Shown: positions 38,067 to 47,679 of the stretch, in pieces
Numbering within the stretch: the first letter of the stretch is position 1
How the letters are laid out: every line of letters begins with the position of its first letter
Assembly: GCA_002733995.1 (NCBI GenBank)
Contig: NVXR01000005.1
Span: forward strand, 1 to 64,000
Source: Desulfotalea sp.
GTDB taxonomy: Bacteria; Desulfobacterota; Desulfobulbia; Desulfobulbales; Desulfocapsaceae
Direction of reading: 5' to 3'
Length of the DNA: 64,000 nt
The notes under the pieces: model-generated
Database searches by the model: none
What the model saw: only the letters and a program-made list of their open reading frames with translations
Told to the model about the DNA's origin: nothing
Translations under genes and position numbers: made by a program

Positions 38067-39431
38067 TTATTTGTCACTTTGGAAAAGGGCATCAACAAAA
38101 TCATTTGCATTGAAATCCCGGAGGTCTTCCAGCTGTTCGCCTATACCGATAAACCGAATTGGTACGTTCATGTTGCGACAGATATTGGCTACAATACCTC
38201 CCTTGGAGGTTCCGTCAAGTTTAGTGAGTGCAAGACCGGTAATATCGACTGCTGCGTCAAATAGCTGAGCCTGTGAAATAGCATTTTGTCCTGTGGTAGC
38301 GTCGAGGATCAATAAGATTTCATGGGGGGCGCCGCGCATCTTCTTGCCAATAACTCGTTTGATCTTCTTGAGCTCTTCCATGAGATTGTCTTTTGTGTGC
38401 ATTCTGCCGGCTGTATCGACAATGACAACGTCCACATTACTTGCAACGGCCGAGGATAGTGCATCAAAAACAACTGCGGAAGGATCAGCCCCATCTGCTT
38501 GAGAGATAACAGGTACATCGTTGCGTTCTCCCCATATCTTCAGTTGGGAGACCGCGCCAGCACGAAAAGTGTCGGCAGCAACAAGCATAACCGACTTTCC
38601 GGCCTGTTTAAACTTATGGGTGATTTTACCAATAGTGGTTGTTTTGCCAACGCCATTCACCCCGATAACCATGATAACAAATGGCCCGGATTTAGGCATA
38701 ACTAATGCGGCATCAGCTTCATTGGCAAGGATGTATTTTTTAATCTGCTTTTTGAGGATATCCTTGAGCCCGTTCGGGTCAGAAAGTTCTTTTCTCTTTA
38801 CCTTCTTTCTCGCGTAATCAATGAGTTCTTCTGAGAGACCAACCCCTAGGTCCGCTGTAATGAGAAGTTCTTCCAGGGAATCGAGGAGATTGGTGTCAAT
38901 TTCTTTTTTACCAAGGAAAAGAGCGTCCATCTGGTATGTAAAAGATTCGCGGGTTTTTTCAAGGCGGTTTGTTAGTCTAGAAAAAAGGGAGTCTTTTTTC
39001 TCAGGATCGTCGTCTGTTTTCTCTGCTTGAGCAGCGTCTGCTGGTTGTATAGCTCGCGGAGGCTGATGAGCTATAGGGGGCTTCTGTGGAAGAGGGTTGG
39101 CGATTTCAGGGGTGTGGTCGATTGCCGAAGTCGTAATGGCTTCAGATGGGACGGCGGGCTTTACGGGAGTCTTACGTGCAAAAAGGGTATCCCGTACGGT
39201 ATCTATGGCCTGCGTTACATCCTCCTGTTGTGTCGTTACCTCTGCTACCACTTTATCCGTTTTAATAGGAGTGGCAATACTTAGCACTGGCTCTGGCTGT
39301 AGAGGTTCTTTTTTTTCAAAGGTCGTATTGTTGTCTTCAGATAGCGACTTTTTCTCTACAACTTCATCCGTTGTCCCAGGCGTTGACGGGTCTTCTTTTT
39401 TTCCAAATTTTTTCTTGAACCAACCTAGCAT
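38067..39431 (-). CDS. ftsY: Signal recognition particle receptor FtsY
   Basis: The protein has 454 residues. Residues 1-150 form a Glu/Pro-rich acidic A domain with low complexity, and residues about 155-454 form the NG GTPase domain. It has the P-loop GVNGVGKTTT, DTFRAGAVSQL, DTAGRMHT, TKLDGTSKGG and FIGIGEQLEDL, all typical of the SRP receptor. It docks the SRP-ribosome complex at the membrane. It heads the ftsY-djlA-aminotransferase run. Only the NG domain is conserved in sequence; the A domain is variable as usual. Confidence 0.97.
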   Translation of the reverse strand: MLGWFKKKFGKKEDPSTPGTTDEVVEKKSLSEDNNTTFEKKEPLQPEPVLSIATPIKTDKVVAEVTTQQEDVTQAIDTVRDTLFARKTPVKPAVPSEAITTSAIDHTPEIANPLPQKPPIAHQPPRAIQPADAAQAEKTDDDPEKKDSLFSRLTNRLEKTRESFTYQMDALFLGKKEIDTNLLDSLEELLITADLGVGLSEELIDYARKKVKRKELSDPNGLKDILKKQIKKYILANEADAALVMPKSGPFVIMVIGVNGVGKTTTIGKITHKFKQAGKSVMLVAADTFRAGAVSQLKIWGERNDVPVISQADGADPSAVVFDALSSAVASNVDVVIVDTAGRMHTKDNLMEELKKIKRVIGKKMRGAPHEILLILDATTGQNAISQAQLFDAAVDITGLALTKLDGTSKGGIVANICRNMNVPIRFIGIGEQLEDLRDFNANDFVDALFQSDK

Positions 39432-40058
39432 TTTATATCCATGGTGGAGGTTACGATAAGTAATAACAGGAGCGGTGTTGAATTTGTTTTTCTCTTCTAC
39501 CTGTCTTGATAAGTTGTGCAGTCCGGATTGAGCCGTGGCCTCGTTTACCGGAGAAATAAGGCCCTTGTGCTACTGGTGTCTCAATACACTTCAAAGCCAC
39601 AGTATCAAAGCAGATTCGGTGGAAATGTCAACCCCGAAAGGCTTGCCAATATGAGAAAATGATTTTCTCTGAAAATGTGAATGATTCAAGTGGATTATTT
39701 TGAATGTAAGGGCTGAAATATATGTACATAGATACTGATTCGCATATGGCGAATGCGAAATTTAGCTACAAATATAAGTCAAATACTTTGATTTACAATA
39801 ATTTGCATTATTTTATTTTGGTTGTACTCTGCTTTTTGTCGCGCTATTAAAGTGTTTGCTTTTCGGCTTAACAGCGTTACTGTAATGTCTGTTAAAAATT
39901 GATGCTGTTATTTAGAGCTGTGCTCTAATTTGGTCAATAATTTGTACCTTGGAATATCCTTTTTGCTTTTAATAAATGGATTTCTTGAAGGTACTTATCC
40001 TGGCTTACTTTGCGTTTACCAGGGTTATTTACACTATACCTTTATTGGAGGGATTGAA
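39432..40058. other. Divergent region between ftsY and mrp
   Basis: About 630 bases, AT-rich, with no credible gene. An ATTCGC-ATATG-GCGAAT dyad lies at 39738-39754 and may be an operator. The promoters for ftsY and mrp must lie here. Confidence 0.4.
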
Positions 40059-40985
40059 ATGAGCGGATCTTGTGGAGGATCCTGTAGTACTCCAGAGTCT
40101 CAACAGGCGGCTGCAGCAAAACAGGAACTGGCGATTACTAAATCACTAGGTAAAATTAAGAATAAAATACTGGTCATGAGCGGCAAAGGTGGTGTTGGCA
40201 AATCAACCATCTCTGTGAATCTGGCCCTAGGTCTTGCCGACGCAGGATATCAGGTTGGTCTGATGGATGTAGATATTCATGGACCCGATGTTCTTCGTAT
40301 GCTTGATCTTAAAGGAAGTATCGAGCCTCCCTCCACCCCGGATGGTCTTGTACCGCCTCTTAAGTACAGTGACAATTTGAAGGTAGTCTCCCTTGAGTAC
40401 ATGATGAGGGATAGGGATGAAGCTATTATCTGGCGAGGACCATTGAAAATCCAAGCTATCAGACAGTTTATCTCTGATATGGATTGGGGTGATTTGGATT
40501 ATCTGATTATAGATGCTCCTCCTGGTACAGGTGATGAGCCTCTGTCTGTAGCCCAGACCATCCCCCATGTAAAGGCGCTGGTTGTTACCACACCTCAGAA
40601 GGTTGCTCTTGCTGATGTGCGTAAATCAATTAACTTTTGTAAAACAGTTAAGGTTGAAATCGTCGGACTTGTAGAAAACATGTCAGGCTTTGTCTGCCCA
40701 AGCTGCAATACCACAATTGATATCTTTAAATCTGGTGGTGGTGAGGAACTGGCCAGGGAATTTGATCTTCCATTCCTAGGCAAAATTCCAATGGATCCTA
40801 AGGTTGTAATGGCTGGAGATGATGGTAAGCCATATCTATCTTCTGGCGTGGAAAGTCCCGCAGTAAAAGCTTTTACTGAAGTTGTAAAAGCTATCGAGAC
40901 GAGACTTCCTCCGGTTGCGGCACCAGCGTCACTCGATATGGCGCCCAAAGAGAGTAGCTGCGGTTGTGGTGGTACTTGTTCTTAA
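40059..40985 (+). CDS. mrp: Mrp/NBP35 family Fe-S cluster carrier ATPase
   Basis: This 308-residue P-loop ATPase assembles and transfers Fe-S clusters. It has the deviant Walker A GKGGVGKST, DVDIHGPDV, DAPPGTGDE and the CPSC motif that bridges a cluster in the dimer. Short Cys-rich ends are present: SCGGSCS (3-9) and CGCGGTC at the C-terminus, common in anaerobe Mrp proteins. The start is the ATG after a perfect GGAGG, not the upstream in-frame ATG 129 bases earlier. A terminator follows. Confidence 0.95.
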   Translation: MSGSCGGSCSTPESQQAAAAKQELAITKSLGKIKNKILVMSGKGGVGKSTISVNLALGLADAGYQVGLMDVDIHGPDVLRMLDLKGSIEPPSTPDGLVPPLKYSDNLKVVSLEYMMRDRDEAIIWRGPLKIQAIRQFISDMDWGDLDYLIIDAPPGTGDEPLSVAQTIPHVKALVVTTPQKVALADVRKSINFCKTVKVEIVGLVENMSGFVCPSCNTTIDIFKSGGGEELAREFDLPFLGKIPMDPKVVMAGDDGKPYLSSGVESPAVKAFTEVVKAIETRLPPVAAPASLDMAPKESSCGCGGTCS

Positions 40986-41042
40986 AAGGATATTTGGATC
41001 GATTAAGATAATTGAGAGTATCATATTTCTGTAGCTGGGTGA

Positions 41043-41073
41043 GGGGTTGGAATGGAAAATTTCAACCCCTTTA
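41043..41073 (+). terminator. Rho-independent terminator after mrp
   Basis: GGGGTTGGAA (41043-41052) pairs with TTTCAACCCC (41060-41069), giving a 10-base stem with one G-T pair and a seven-base loop, followed by TTT. Confidence 0.75.
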
Positions 41074-41098
41074 ATATATAATTAATTGAGTGAGTGGC

Positions 41099-41725
41099 AT
41101 GATATTACATCAATTTGTAGTAGGATCAATGGCGGTGTGTAGTTATATCGTAGCTTGTGAAGAAACTAAAAAAGCAGCTATTGTTGACCCCGGCGGGGAC
41201 GAAGAAATTCTTCTTGCTGAAATTGAAAAGCTTGGACTTACCGTAGATTATATTATTGCAACCCATGGTCATCCCGATCATGTGTGTGGCAACCGGAAGA
41301 TTCAGGAGGCGACCGGAGCAAAAATCATCATGCACGCGGCAGATGTTGACTTCTTCGAAAAGTCTGAGGTTAAAAGTTACTTCTCCATGCTGGGACTCGA
41401 GGCTTCTCCACCTGTTGATATTATTGTTAATGCCGGCGACGAAATCAAGATTGGTAACATAACCTTTAAGGTACTTCATACCCCCGGCCACACCCCTGGT
41501 GGTATCTGCCTCTACTGTGCCCCTAATCTTATCACCGGCGATACCTTGTTTGTGGGTGGCCTCGGTAGGACCGATTTCCCTGGTGGTTCCCAGCCGGAAC
41601 TTCTGGAATCAATCAGGACGCAGTTACTTTGTCTGCCTGCCGAAACTATTGTCTGGCCAGGTCATGGCTATGGCGGTAGTCAATCAACCATTGGCAAGGA
41701 AGCTTCTTCCAATCCATTTTTATAG
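41099..41725 (+). CDS. Metallo-beta-lactamase-fold hydrolase (glyoxalase II-like)
   Basis: This 208-residue protein has the zinc motif H56-x-H58-x-D60-H61 (THGHPDH), VLHTPGHTPGG with the next ligand and GDTLFVGGLGRTD, the typical glyoxalase II/YcbL-like core. These enzymes hydrolyse thioesters; YcbL-type members act on lactoylglutathione-like or other substrates. The C-terminal glyoxalase II helical domain is absent, so it is the short form. ATG 41099 is chosen, though a GTG three codons earlier is possible. It follows the mrp terminator and precedes selB by 91 bases. Confidence 0.88.
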   Translation: MILHQFVVGSMAVCSYIVACEETKKAAIVDPGGDEEILLAEIEKLGLTVDYIIATHGHPDHVCGNRKIQEATGAKIIMHAADVDFFEKSEVKSYFSMLGLEASPPVDIIVNAGDEIKIGNITFKVLHTPGHTPGGICLYCAPNLITGDTLFVGGLGRTDFPGGSQPELLESIRTQLLCLPAETIVWPGHGYGGSQSTIGKEASSNPFL

Positions 41726-41816
41726 ACACGAATTTCCACTCCAACACTTTGCTTGAGGTATTCCGCCTGCTGTGATTTGGGGATTTAAGAAAAAAACAAT
41801 TTAACTTACAATACCT

Positions 41817-43751
41817 ATGCGTGAGATCGTTCTTGGTACGGCCGGACATGTAGATCATGGAAAAACGAGTTTTATCCGTGCATTGACAGGGTTTGAAACA
41901 GATCGCCTTAAAGAAGAGAAGAGAAGAGGCATTACAATAGAACTCGGTTTTGCCTATCTTGATCTTGAGTGTGGGCATCGGGTAGGTATTGTAGATGTTC
42001 CTGGCCATGAAAAATTTGTTAAAACCATGGTCTCCGGGGTATCTGGAATTGATATTCTCGCCTTCATTGTAGCGGCAGACGAAGGGATAATGCCACAAAC
42101 CGTTGAACACTTCGAAATATGTCGGCTCATGGGGGTTCGTCAGGGGATCATTATTGTTACCAAGAAGGACCTGGTAGATCCTGAGTGGTTGGACATGGTC
42201 AATGAAGAAATTCAGGATTTTTGTTCGGGATCATTTCTTGAAGATGCAACTCTGATAAATGTTTCATCCACCACTGGAGATGGCATCGACCTGGTAAGAG
42301 ACGAGATCGATCGCCTGGTTAAAGCCCACAATTTCCATGAAGCTTTTGGCCCATTCCGTCTGTCTGCTGATCGAATATTTGCAATTAAAGGCTTTGGTGC
42401 CGTTGTTACTGGAACCTCTATTTCCGGCAGGACTTCTGTGGGGGAGGATTTACGTATCTACCCGACGGACAGGGTTGCGAAGATCAGGGGGATTCAGGTC
42501 CATTCTGCCGCTGTTGATCAGGTCGAGGCAGGCCACAGGACAGCGATTAATCTGCAGGGCGTATCCAAGAGCGAAATTGAGAGAGGAATGGTACTGGCGC
42601 CAGACAATACCCTCTCCGCCAGTTATATGCTTGACTGTCAGTTCTTCTATCTTGCCTCAAATATCAAACCACTTAAGCATCGTGCAAGGGTCCGGGTGCA
42701 TCTAGGAACGGCCGAAGTAATAGCCCGAATTTCTCTGCTTGACCGTGACGAACTGCAACCAGGGGACGAAGTGCCTATCCAGCTGCTGCTTGAAGAGAAA
42801 GCCGTAGTATGGCCAGGGGACAGGTATGTTATCCGCAGTTACTCACCGGTTGCGACCATTGGTGGCGGGGCGGTACTTGGCAATGTTTCTTCTCGGAAAA
42901 GAAAGAGATTGTTGCCGCGGGACCGAAAGTATAATCAGGATATGTATGTGACCTTACGGGATGGTTCTATAGAGGATAAGGCTCTTTTTTATCTTAAAGA
43001 GAGTCGGGAACTAGGTCTTACAGCTGGGGAACTTGGTATCCGCCTTGGCCTTTTTGGCAAGCATCTCAAGAAAGCTCTGCAGGACCCCATATCGACTAAA
43101 AAGATGGTGGTTGTCGACTCCGCAAGCCAGAGATATGTCATTGTAGAGATTGCAGATGATATTAAGAATTTGTTTGTTGAATATCTTAAGGAATACCACA
43201 GAACCAACCCATTGCAACAAGGGCTCGTCAAAGAGGAGCTTCGAACCCGTCTCGGAAGAGAAATTGATCAGAAAGTTTACAACTATTGTATGCACGATCT
43301 CATCCGGAAGGGTGTTGTGGTTCAGGAGGAATCCGTTGTTAGAATGGCTGGCCATGAGGTCGCATTGAAGGCTGATGAACAACAGTTAAGGAAAGATCTC
43401 GACATCTGGTTTGGTACGAGGGGCTTATCCACTCCTACGATCAAGGAGACCATGGAGCACTTTGAAGAATACCCCGTTAAACTGGTAAAAGAGGTTATCG
43501 GTCTTGATATCAGAGATGGGAAGATTATAAAAGTCAGTGAATCCCTCTACTACTCTAAGGAAATTCTTGAACCCTTGATTGATTCTGTCAAAAAACACAT
43601 CGAAACCAATGGTGAAATTGATGCCCCTGCCTTTAAAGAATTAACCGGTCTTACGAGGAAATTTTCGATACCAATCCTTGAATATTTGGATAGGGTAAAA
43701 ATAACCATGCGAATCGGGGATAAAAGGATCTTGCGTAAAACTGCCTCCTGA
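41817..43751 (+). CDS. selB: Selenocysteine-specific elongation factor SelB
   Basis: This 644-residue protein delivers Sec-tRNA to the ribosome at UGA codons by recognising a SECIS hairpin. The N-terminal GTPase carries [12 protein letters not shown] (7-18), [20 protein letters not shown] and TKKDL. EF-Tu-like domains 2-3 follow, then C-terminal winged-helix repeats (about 380-644) that bind the SECIS. It is a normal full length. No selA or selC is visible in the window. The in-frame UGA gene at 19375-19713 is a likely client. Confidence 0.97.
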   Translation: MREIVLGTAGHVDHGKTSFIRALTGFETDRLKEEKRRGITIELGFAYLDLECGHRVGIVDVPGHEKFVKTMVSGVSGIDILAFIVAADEGIMPQTVEHFEICRLMGVRQGIIIVTKKDLVDPEWLDMVNEEIQDFCSGSFLEDATLINVSSTTGDGIDLVRDEIDRLVKAHNFHEAFGPFRLSADRIFAIKGFGAVVTGTSISGRTSVGEDLRIYPTDRVAKIRGIQVHSAAVDQVEAGHRTAINLQGVSKSEIERGMVLAPDNTLSASYMLDCQFFYLASNIKPLKHRARVRVHLGTAEVIARISLLDRDELQPGDEVPIQLLLEEKAVVWPGDRYVIRSYSPVATIGGGAVLGNVSSRKRKRLLPRDRKYNQDMYVTLRDGSIEDKALFYLKESRELGLTAGELGIRLGLFGKHLKKALQDPISTKKMVVVDSASQRYVIVEIADDIKNLFVEYLKEYHRTNPLQQGLVKEELRTRLGREIDQKVYNYCMHDLIRKGVVVQEESVVRMAGHEVALKADEQQLRKDLDIWFGTRGLSTPTIKETMEHFEEYPVKLVKEVIGLDIRDGKIIKVSESLYYSKEILEPLIDSVKKHIETNGEIDAPAFKELTGLTRKFSIPILEYLDRVKITMRIGDKRILRKTAS

Positions 43752-43762
43752 TCGGCAGTCGC

Positions 43763-45214
43763 TCAGTAAAGAGACGTTGTCTCAGCGTCAACGACATATG
43801 AAATAGAGAGTATACGCGTTGTTGTTTCTGTGACTCTTACCCCATGCTCAATAGCATACCCGACTATGGCTACGACAGAGTTTGCACACAGCAGGATGGG
43901 CCAGGTTGGACGTTTGTTTTTATCTAATTTTTTCTCATTAAAATAGCGCGCAATCTTTTTACTTCCAGCCCCGTTATATGGTGTGAATCGTTCACCAGGC
44001 TCTACTCCACGAAGGGTAAGTGGAAACTGCACTTTGTCCAGGTCCACCCTGAGCTGTGGCTGCTTGAGTGGTTGCGCTACATCTGCTGCTTCCTCTTCTA
44101 GTTGTATGGTCATGCTTGCCTCAGGGAGGTGATAACTGCCTAAAGCGTCAACAATCAAGATGTAATTATTTGATGATTTCTTGGTGCCACGTCCCGTTCC
44201 CCGAAGTGGTGGGTGGTTGAAGTTGATTGTTTGCTGTTGACGGGTAACACGTAATCCACCACTGAGATGGAGCTCTTTGCCGCTTTCCCCCTTCTGGGCC
44301 AGAAGGTCAATATCTGCGATGATGATAAATGATGGTCTGGATGCCATCTTCCAGCAGATTTTTTCCAGTATCCTTCTGCGTATTGCGAGGTGGTGGCATA
44401 AAAACCCATCTATATCTAACGAAATGGACAAAGATTGATGGTCGTGGTCACTGTGGTAATGTTCCTCTACACACTGAGCGAATGTATCTTCAGACATATG
44501 GTTGAGAAAATCATCTTCTTCTCGTATGACATTCATAGTGTGCAACAGCGTGTTGCGTATTCCGGGATTGAAGTTTTCTTCTATGTTAGGAAGAAGATCA
44601 TGGCGAATTCGGTTGCGCAGAAAGTCTCGATTACAATTAGATGAATCTGTAGACCAGGGGATAGTTTTGTCCCTAAGATACTGTTCTATAGCTTGTTTTG
44701 TCTCAAAGAGCAGGGGACGAATAATATCTCCATGTTGGAGTTGCATACCTGCAAGTCCTGTGCTGCCACTCCCCCTGAACAGGCGAATGAAAAATTCTTC
44801 CACTTGGTCGTCTGCATGGTGGCCTACTGCAATTTTGTCAAAATTATGCAGGTTTTTCACCTCTGCTAATGCCTGGTAGCGCAGGGATCTCGCCGCTTCT
44901 TCGATGGATGTCTTACTCCTCTCTGCCAATTGCTTAACATCTACAGTTCGGATGACGAGTTTAATTCCGAGTGTTGCGCAGAGTGTCTGGGTCTGAGCGA
45001 TTTCCGCCGGGGTTTCTTGCGGGCGGAGGCAGTGGTCTACATAGACCGCGATCAGCTTAAGCTTAAGCGGGAGAGCATGTAACACACTGAGTAGGGCAAC
45101 GGAATCGGAGCCACCAGAAACGGCAACAATGACCTTGTTATCTTGTTGTAATAAATTATGCTTGCTGATGATGTTTGAGATGTTTTTTTGAAAAGGATAG
45201 AGTTTTTTTTTCAA
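43763..45214 (-). CDS. tilS: tRNA(Ile)-lysidine synthase TilS
   Basis: This 483-residue enzyme converts the wobble C34 of the AUA-reading tRNA-Ile to lysidine using lysine and ATP. It has the PP-loop SGGSDS (33-38), the DHCLR- and VGHHADDQ-like motifs, RLFRGSGSTGL and the FLRNRIRHDLLP core. The C-terminal TilS domains (residues about 380-483) are present. The annotated start is TTG with no visible ribosome site, so a slightly shorter N-terminus is possible. It points away from the adjacent HPt gene, giving a short divergent promoter region. Confidence 0.93.
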   Translation of the reverse strand: MKKKLYPFQKNISNIISKHNLLQQDNKVIVAVSGGSDSVALLSVLHALPLKLKLIAVYVDHCLRPQETPAEIAQTQTLCATLGIKLVIRTVDVKQLAERSKTSIEEAARSLRYQALAEVKNLHNFDKIAVGHHADDQVEEFFIRLFRGSGSTGLAGMQLQHGDIIRPLLFETKQAIEQYLRDKTIPWSTDSSNCNRDFLRNRIRHDLLPNIEENFNPGIRNTLLHTMNVIREEDDFLNHMSEDTFAQCVEEHYHSDHDHQSLSISLDIDGFLCHHLAIRRRILEKICWKMASRPSFIIIADIDLLAQKGESGKELHLSGGLRVTRQQQTINFNHPPLRGTGRGTKKSSNNYILIVDALGSYHLPEASMTIQLEEEAADVAQPLKQPQLRVDLDKVQFPLTLRGVEPGERFTPYNGAGSKKIARYFNEKKLDKNKRPTWPILLCANSVVAIVGYAIEHGVRVTETTTRILSISYVVDAETTSLY

Positions 45215-45334
45215 GGGAGGTATCTTCGTTGGGTAGAGGTTGCTGGGATTGTTCTGACAATATCATATAATGATGCTGATGCAAGACCGATATATGGGAA
45301 AGGGAGTCTTTTTCTACCTGAGTATGCTGGTTGT

Positions 45335-45688
45335 ATGATAAAAGAGGATGTTAAAAAGATGCAGGGTATAGAAGATATTAGAAAATATTTGTCTGAGCAG
45401 TTCCACCTCTCCCTAGAGCAGGTAGACTCAATGATGCCGAGTTTTGTCTCTACCCTTGCTTCCCATATGGACATGCTAGAGAACGCCCTGGCGGCAAATG
45501 ACTTAATCCTGATAGGCAAGGCGGGCCATACAATAAAAGGGGCCTTTCTCAATCTAGGCCTCGCAGAATGCGCCAAGATAGCTATTGATATCGAGGAATC
45601 AAGTAAAGCGGGGGATTGCAATACTGATTACAGGTCAAAGGTTGATTCGCTCCACCGCCTGCTTGAGGGTGTCTTGAAAGGTAACTAA
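45335..45688 (+). CDS. Orphan histidine phosphotransfer (HPt) protein
   Basis: This protein of about 117 residues has the HPt phosphorylation motif AGHTIKGAFLNLG, with phospho-acceptor H65, in a four-helix arrangement. HPt proteins relay phosphate between response regulators and hybrid kinases. No histidine kinase or receiver is nearby. The start could be ATG 45335 or ATG 45359 (the latter has AGAGGA ten bases upstream). A longer in-frame form beginning at 45188 would overlap tilS and is not supported by family length. It is convergent with mpl. Confidence 0.8.
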   Translation: MIKEDVKKMQGIEDIRKYLSEQFHLSLEQVDSMMPSFVSTLASHMDMLENALAANDLILIGKAGHTIKGAFLNLGLAECAKIAIDIEESSKAGDCNTDYRSKVDSLHRLLEGVLKGN

Positions 45689-45695
45689 GCCCCCT

Positions 45696-47150
45696 TTAGG
45701 AGGCTACTTGTTGTGATATTTTTAACTGCTTGAGGAGTCGTTCGTGGATGTTATCAAAACCGCCATTTGACAGGATAGCAACGACATCACCTGGTTGGAG
45801 TGACATCTTTAGCTGCCTAAGTATCTCGTCTGTGTTTGAAAATGCCTTGGCATCAACGTGCAGCTGCTCCTGGATCTCTTTTGCAAGGGTTGCCGAGCTG
45901 AAAAGATCATCTTCGAAGCCTACAATTGGAAGAGGTTCACGAATAAGAGCAAGATCCGCCGCTGCAAATGCTTCAATATAGTCTTTTTGGAAGATGGTTC
46001 TTCTCGACGAGTTGGTGCGTGGTTCAAAAACTGCAACAAGCCGTTTGCCGGGATAGCCGATTTTAAGCGCGGCGAGTGTTTCCCGTACAGCTGTTGGGTG
46101 GTGGGCGAAATCATCAATCACCGTAATATCCCCTACAATACCTCGTACTTCCTGTCTTCGCTTCACTCCTTTAAAACAGCTTAGGCCTTTGTTCATCGCC
46201 TCTCTTGAAACCCCAATGACGTCCATGATTGCACATACTGCGAGGGTGTTGAGGCAGTTATGTGTGCCTGTCATAGCAACGCAAAGGCTTCCCCAGGGGG
46301 CGCCATCCTTAATCACTTCAAATTCTGTTTTACCGTTGGCTGTGTTGCAGGTTGTAAACGACCAGTTGTAACTTTTTTTAAGGCCATAACTGAGTATTGA
46401 GCATTTGGCGGTTTTGGCGATTTCTACAACATTTTGATCATCAAAATTGGCGATGAGCACGCCATCCTCGGGGATTAACGCAACAAACTTTCGAAAAGCA
46501 TTTTTTACGGCTTCAAGATCATCAAAGATATCGGCATGATCAAATTCAATGGATGTGATTACGGCTATTTGTGGCTGGTAATGAAGGAACTTTGACTCTT
46601 TGTCAAAAAATGCGGTGTCGTATTCGTCACCTTCGGCCACAAAGTAATCCCCCTTGCCCAGGCGAAAGTTGGTACCAAACTCAGAGACGAGTCCGCCTAT
46701 CATAAATGTTGGGTCAAGCTCTGCATGAAAAAGTGACGAAGCGAGGAGTGAGCAGGTTGTCGTTTTGCCATGGGTGCCTGAAATCACCAGCGATGATCTT
46801 GATTGGATGAAGAAGTGCGCAAGGGCTTGGGGAAAGGAGAGGTAGGGGGTATCAAGAGTTGATAAAGCAATAGCCTCAGGATTTTTCCTGGTTATAACGT
46901 TTCCGACTATTACCAGATCAGGCGTCGGGGTAAGGTTAGCTGCTCCGTAGCCGTTGCTCACGCATATTTCCAGTTTATCCAAGTACGTCGACATCGGTGG
47001 GTACACATGGCTGTCACTGCCGGTTATTGTGTGGCCGCTGTCTCGTAGCATCCCTGCCAGTGCTGCCATTCCAGTCCCGCAGATTCCCATAATGTGGATA
47101 TGTTCTATTTTTTCGGGCGCGTAATTGAGGTGCGGGGCTAGATTTATCAT
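45696..47150 (-). CDS. mpl: UDP-MurNAc:L-Ala-gamma-D-Glu-meso-DAP ligase
   Basis: This 484-residue Mur ligase attaches recycled murein tripeptide to UDP-MurNAc. It starts with IHIMGICGTGMAALAG and ITGSDSHVYPPMS, has the ATP-binding GTHGKTTTCSLLA, the carbamylated-lysine region, EGDEYDTAFFDKESKFLHY and DDFAHHPTAV. The DTAFFDKxSKFxHY element separates Mpl from MurC. It is a peptidoglycan recycling enzyme, matching NamZ, AmgK/MurU-like and AmpG-like genes in this window. It overlaps or nearly abuts a small minus-strand gene. Confidence 0.92.
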   Translation of the reverse strand: MINLAPHLNYAPEKIEHIHIMGICGTGMAALAGMLRDSGHTITGSDSHVYPPMSTYLDKLEICVSNGYGAANLTPTPDLVIVGNVITRKNPEAIALSTLDTPYLSFPQALAHFFIQSRSSLVISGTHGKTTTCSLLASSLFHAELDPTFMIGGLVSEFGTNFRLGKGDYFVAEGDEYDTAFFDKESKFLHYQPQIAVITSIEFDHADIFDDLEAVKNAFRKFVALIPEDGVLIANFDDQNVVEIAKTAKCSILSYGLKKSYNWSFTTCNTANGKTEFEVIKDGAPWGSLCVAMTGTHNCLNTLAVCAIMDVIGVSREAMNKGLSCFKGVKRRQEVRGIVGDITVIDDFAHHPTAVRETLAALKIGYPGKRLVAVFEPRTNSSRRTIFQKDYIEAFAAADLALIREPLPIVGFEDDLFSSATLAKEIQEQLHVDAKAFSNTDEILRQLKMSLQPGDVVAILSNGGFDNIHERLLKQLKISQQVAS

Positions 47151-47153
47151 GGT

Positions 47154-47342
47154 CTATTTATTCCGTACTGTGTTGGCGATTGTTGTGTAAATATTGCGAA
47201 AGTTAAGATCAAATCCAGCGGGGGTAATTTTCCCGATTTCGATAAATTTGACAACTATTTCTTTGCTTATCTTTAATATTGCTTCGTCTGAGACAGAATG
47301 TGCACTGATCTCTTTTTTATTTGTTGCAGATAAAGGGGTCAT
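47154..47342 (-). CDS. Small conserved protein of unknown function
   Basis: This 62-residue acidic-basic helical protein, with SDEAILKISKEIVVKFIEIGK in the centre, is followed three bases later by mpl on the same strand. Similar short proteins with a KEIVVKFIEIG motif seem to recur in Deltaproteobacteria, as far as I remember; the function is unknown. The ribosome site is weak. It is probably cotranscribed with mpl. Confidence 0.65.
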   Translation of the reverse strand: MTPLSATNKKEISAHSVSDEAILKISKEIVVKFIEIGKITPAGFDLNFRNIYTTIANTVRNK

Positions 47343-47679
47343 TGTCTTGCCTGTTGGTTAATGGTGAGTTCACCTCCGTTGCATGAAGAAGGCCAGTTCG
47401 TCGTAGTTGCAACGGAGGCGATATGTTGAAGAATAACCTGTTAAGCCATCCTTGCAGCAATGCAAATATTACGGCAATTAAAAGAAATTATCCACAATTG
47501 ATCGCAGATATTGGTTTAAATAATGCTATCTGCTGATTGGGCAGATAGCGTGGTCCCGGAGTACGTTGTTTTACTCTCTTTGGCTCCTGTTTCTTCGCCA
47601 TGCGAAATAGCCATGATATGCCTAAGGGGTGTGTCTTGCCTGTGTCAATCCTGTCCCCAAACTCCACTAGATGAACAGA
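47343..47679. other. Gap between the small mpl-linked gene and the radical SAM gene
   Basis: About 337 bases without a supported gene. It contains the perfect hairpin at 47525-47549 (listed separately) that may end the radical SAM transcript on the minus strand. A plus-strand open frame at 47523-47732 overlaps the radical SAM gene and shows no similarity. Confidence 0.4.
47525..47549 (-). terminator. Perfect 9-base hairpin after the hrpB-radical SAM genes
   Basis: GCTATCTGC (47525-47533) and GCAGATAGC (47541-47549) pair perfectly around a seven-base loop. On the minus strand ATTATTT follows, giving a weak U tract. It lies 130 bases beyond the radical SAM stop codon. Confidence 0.5.
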
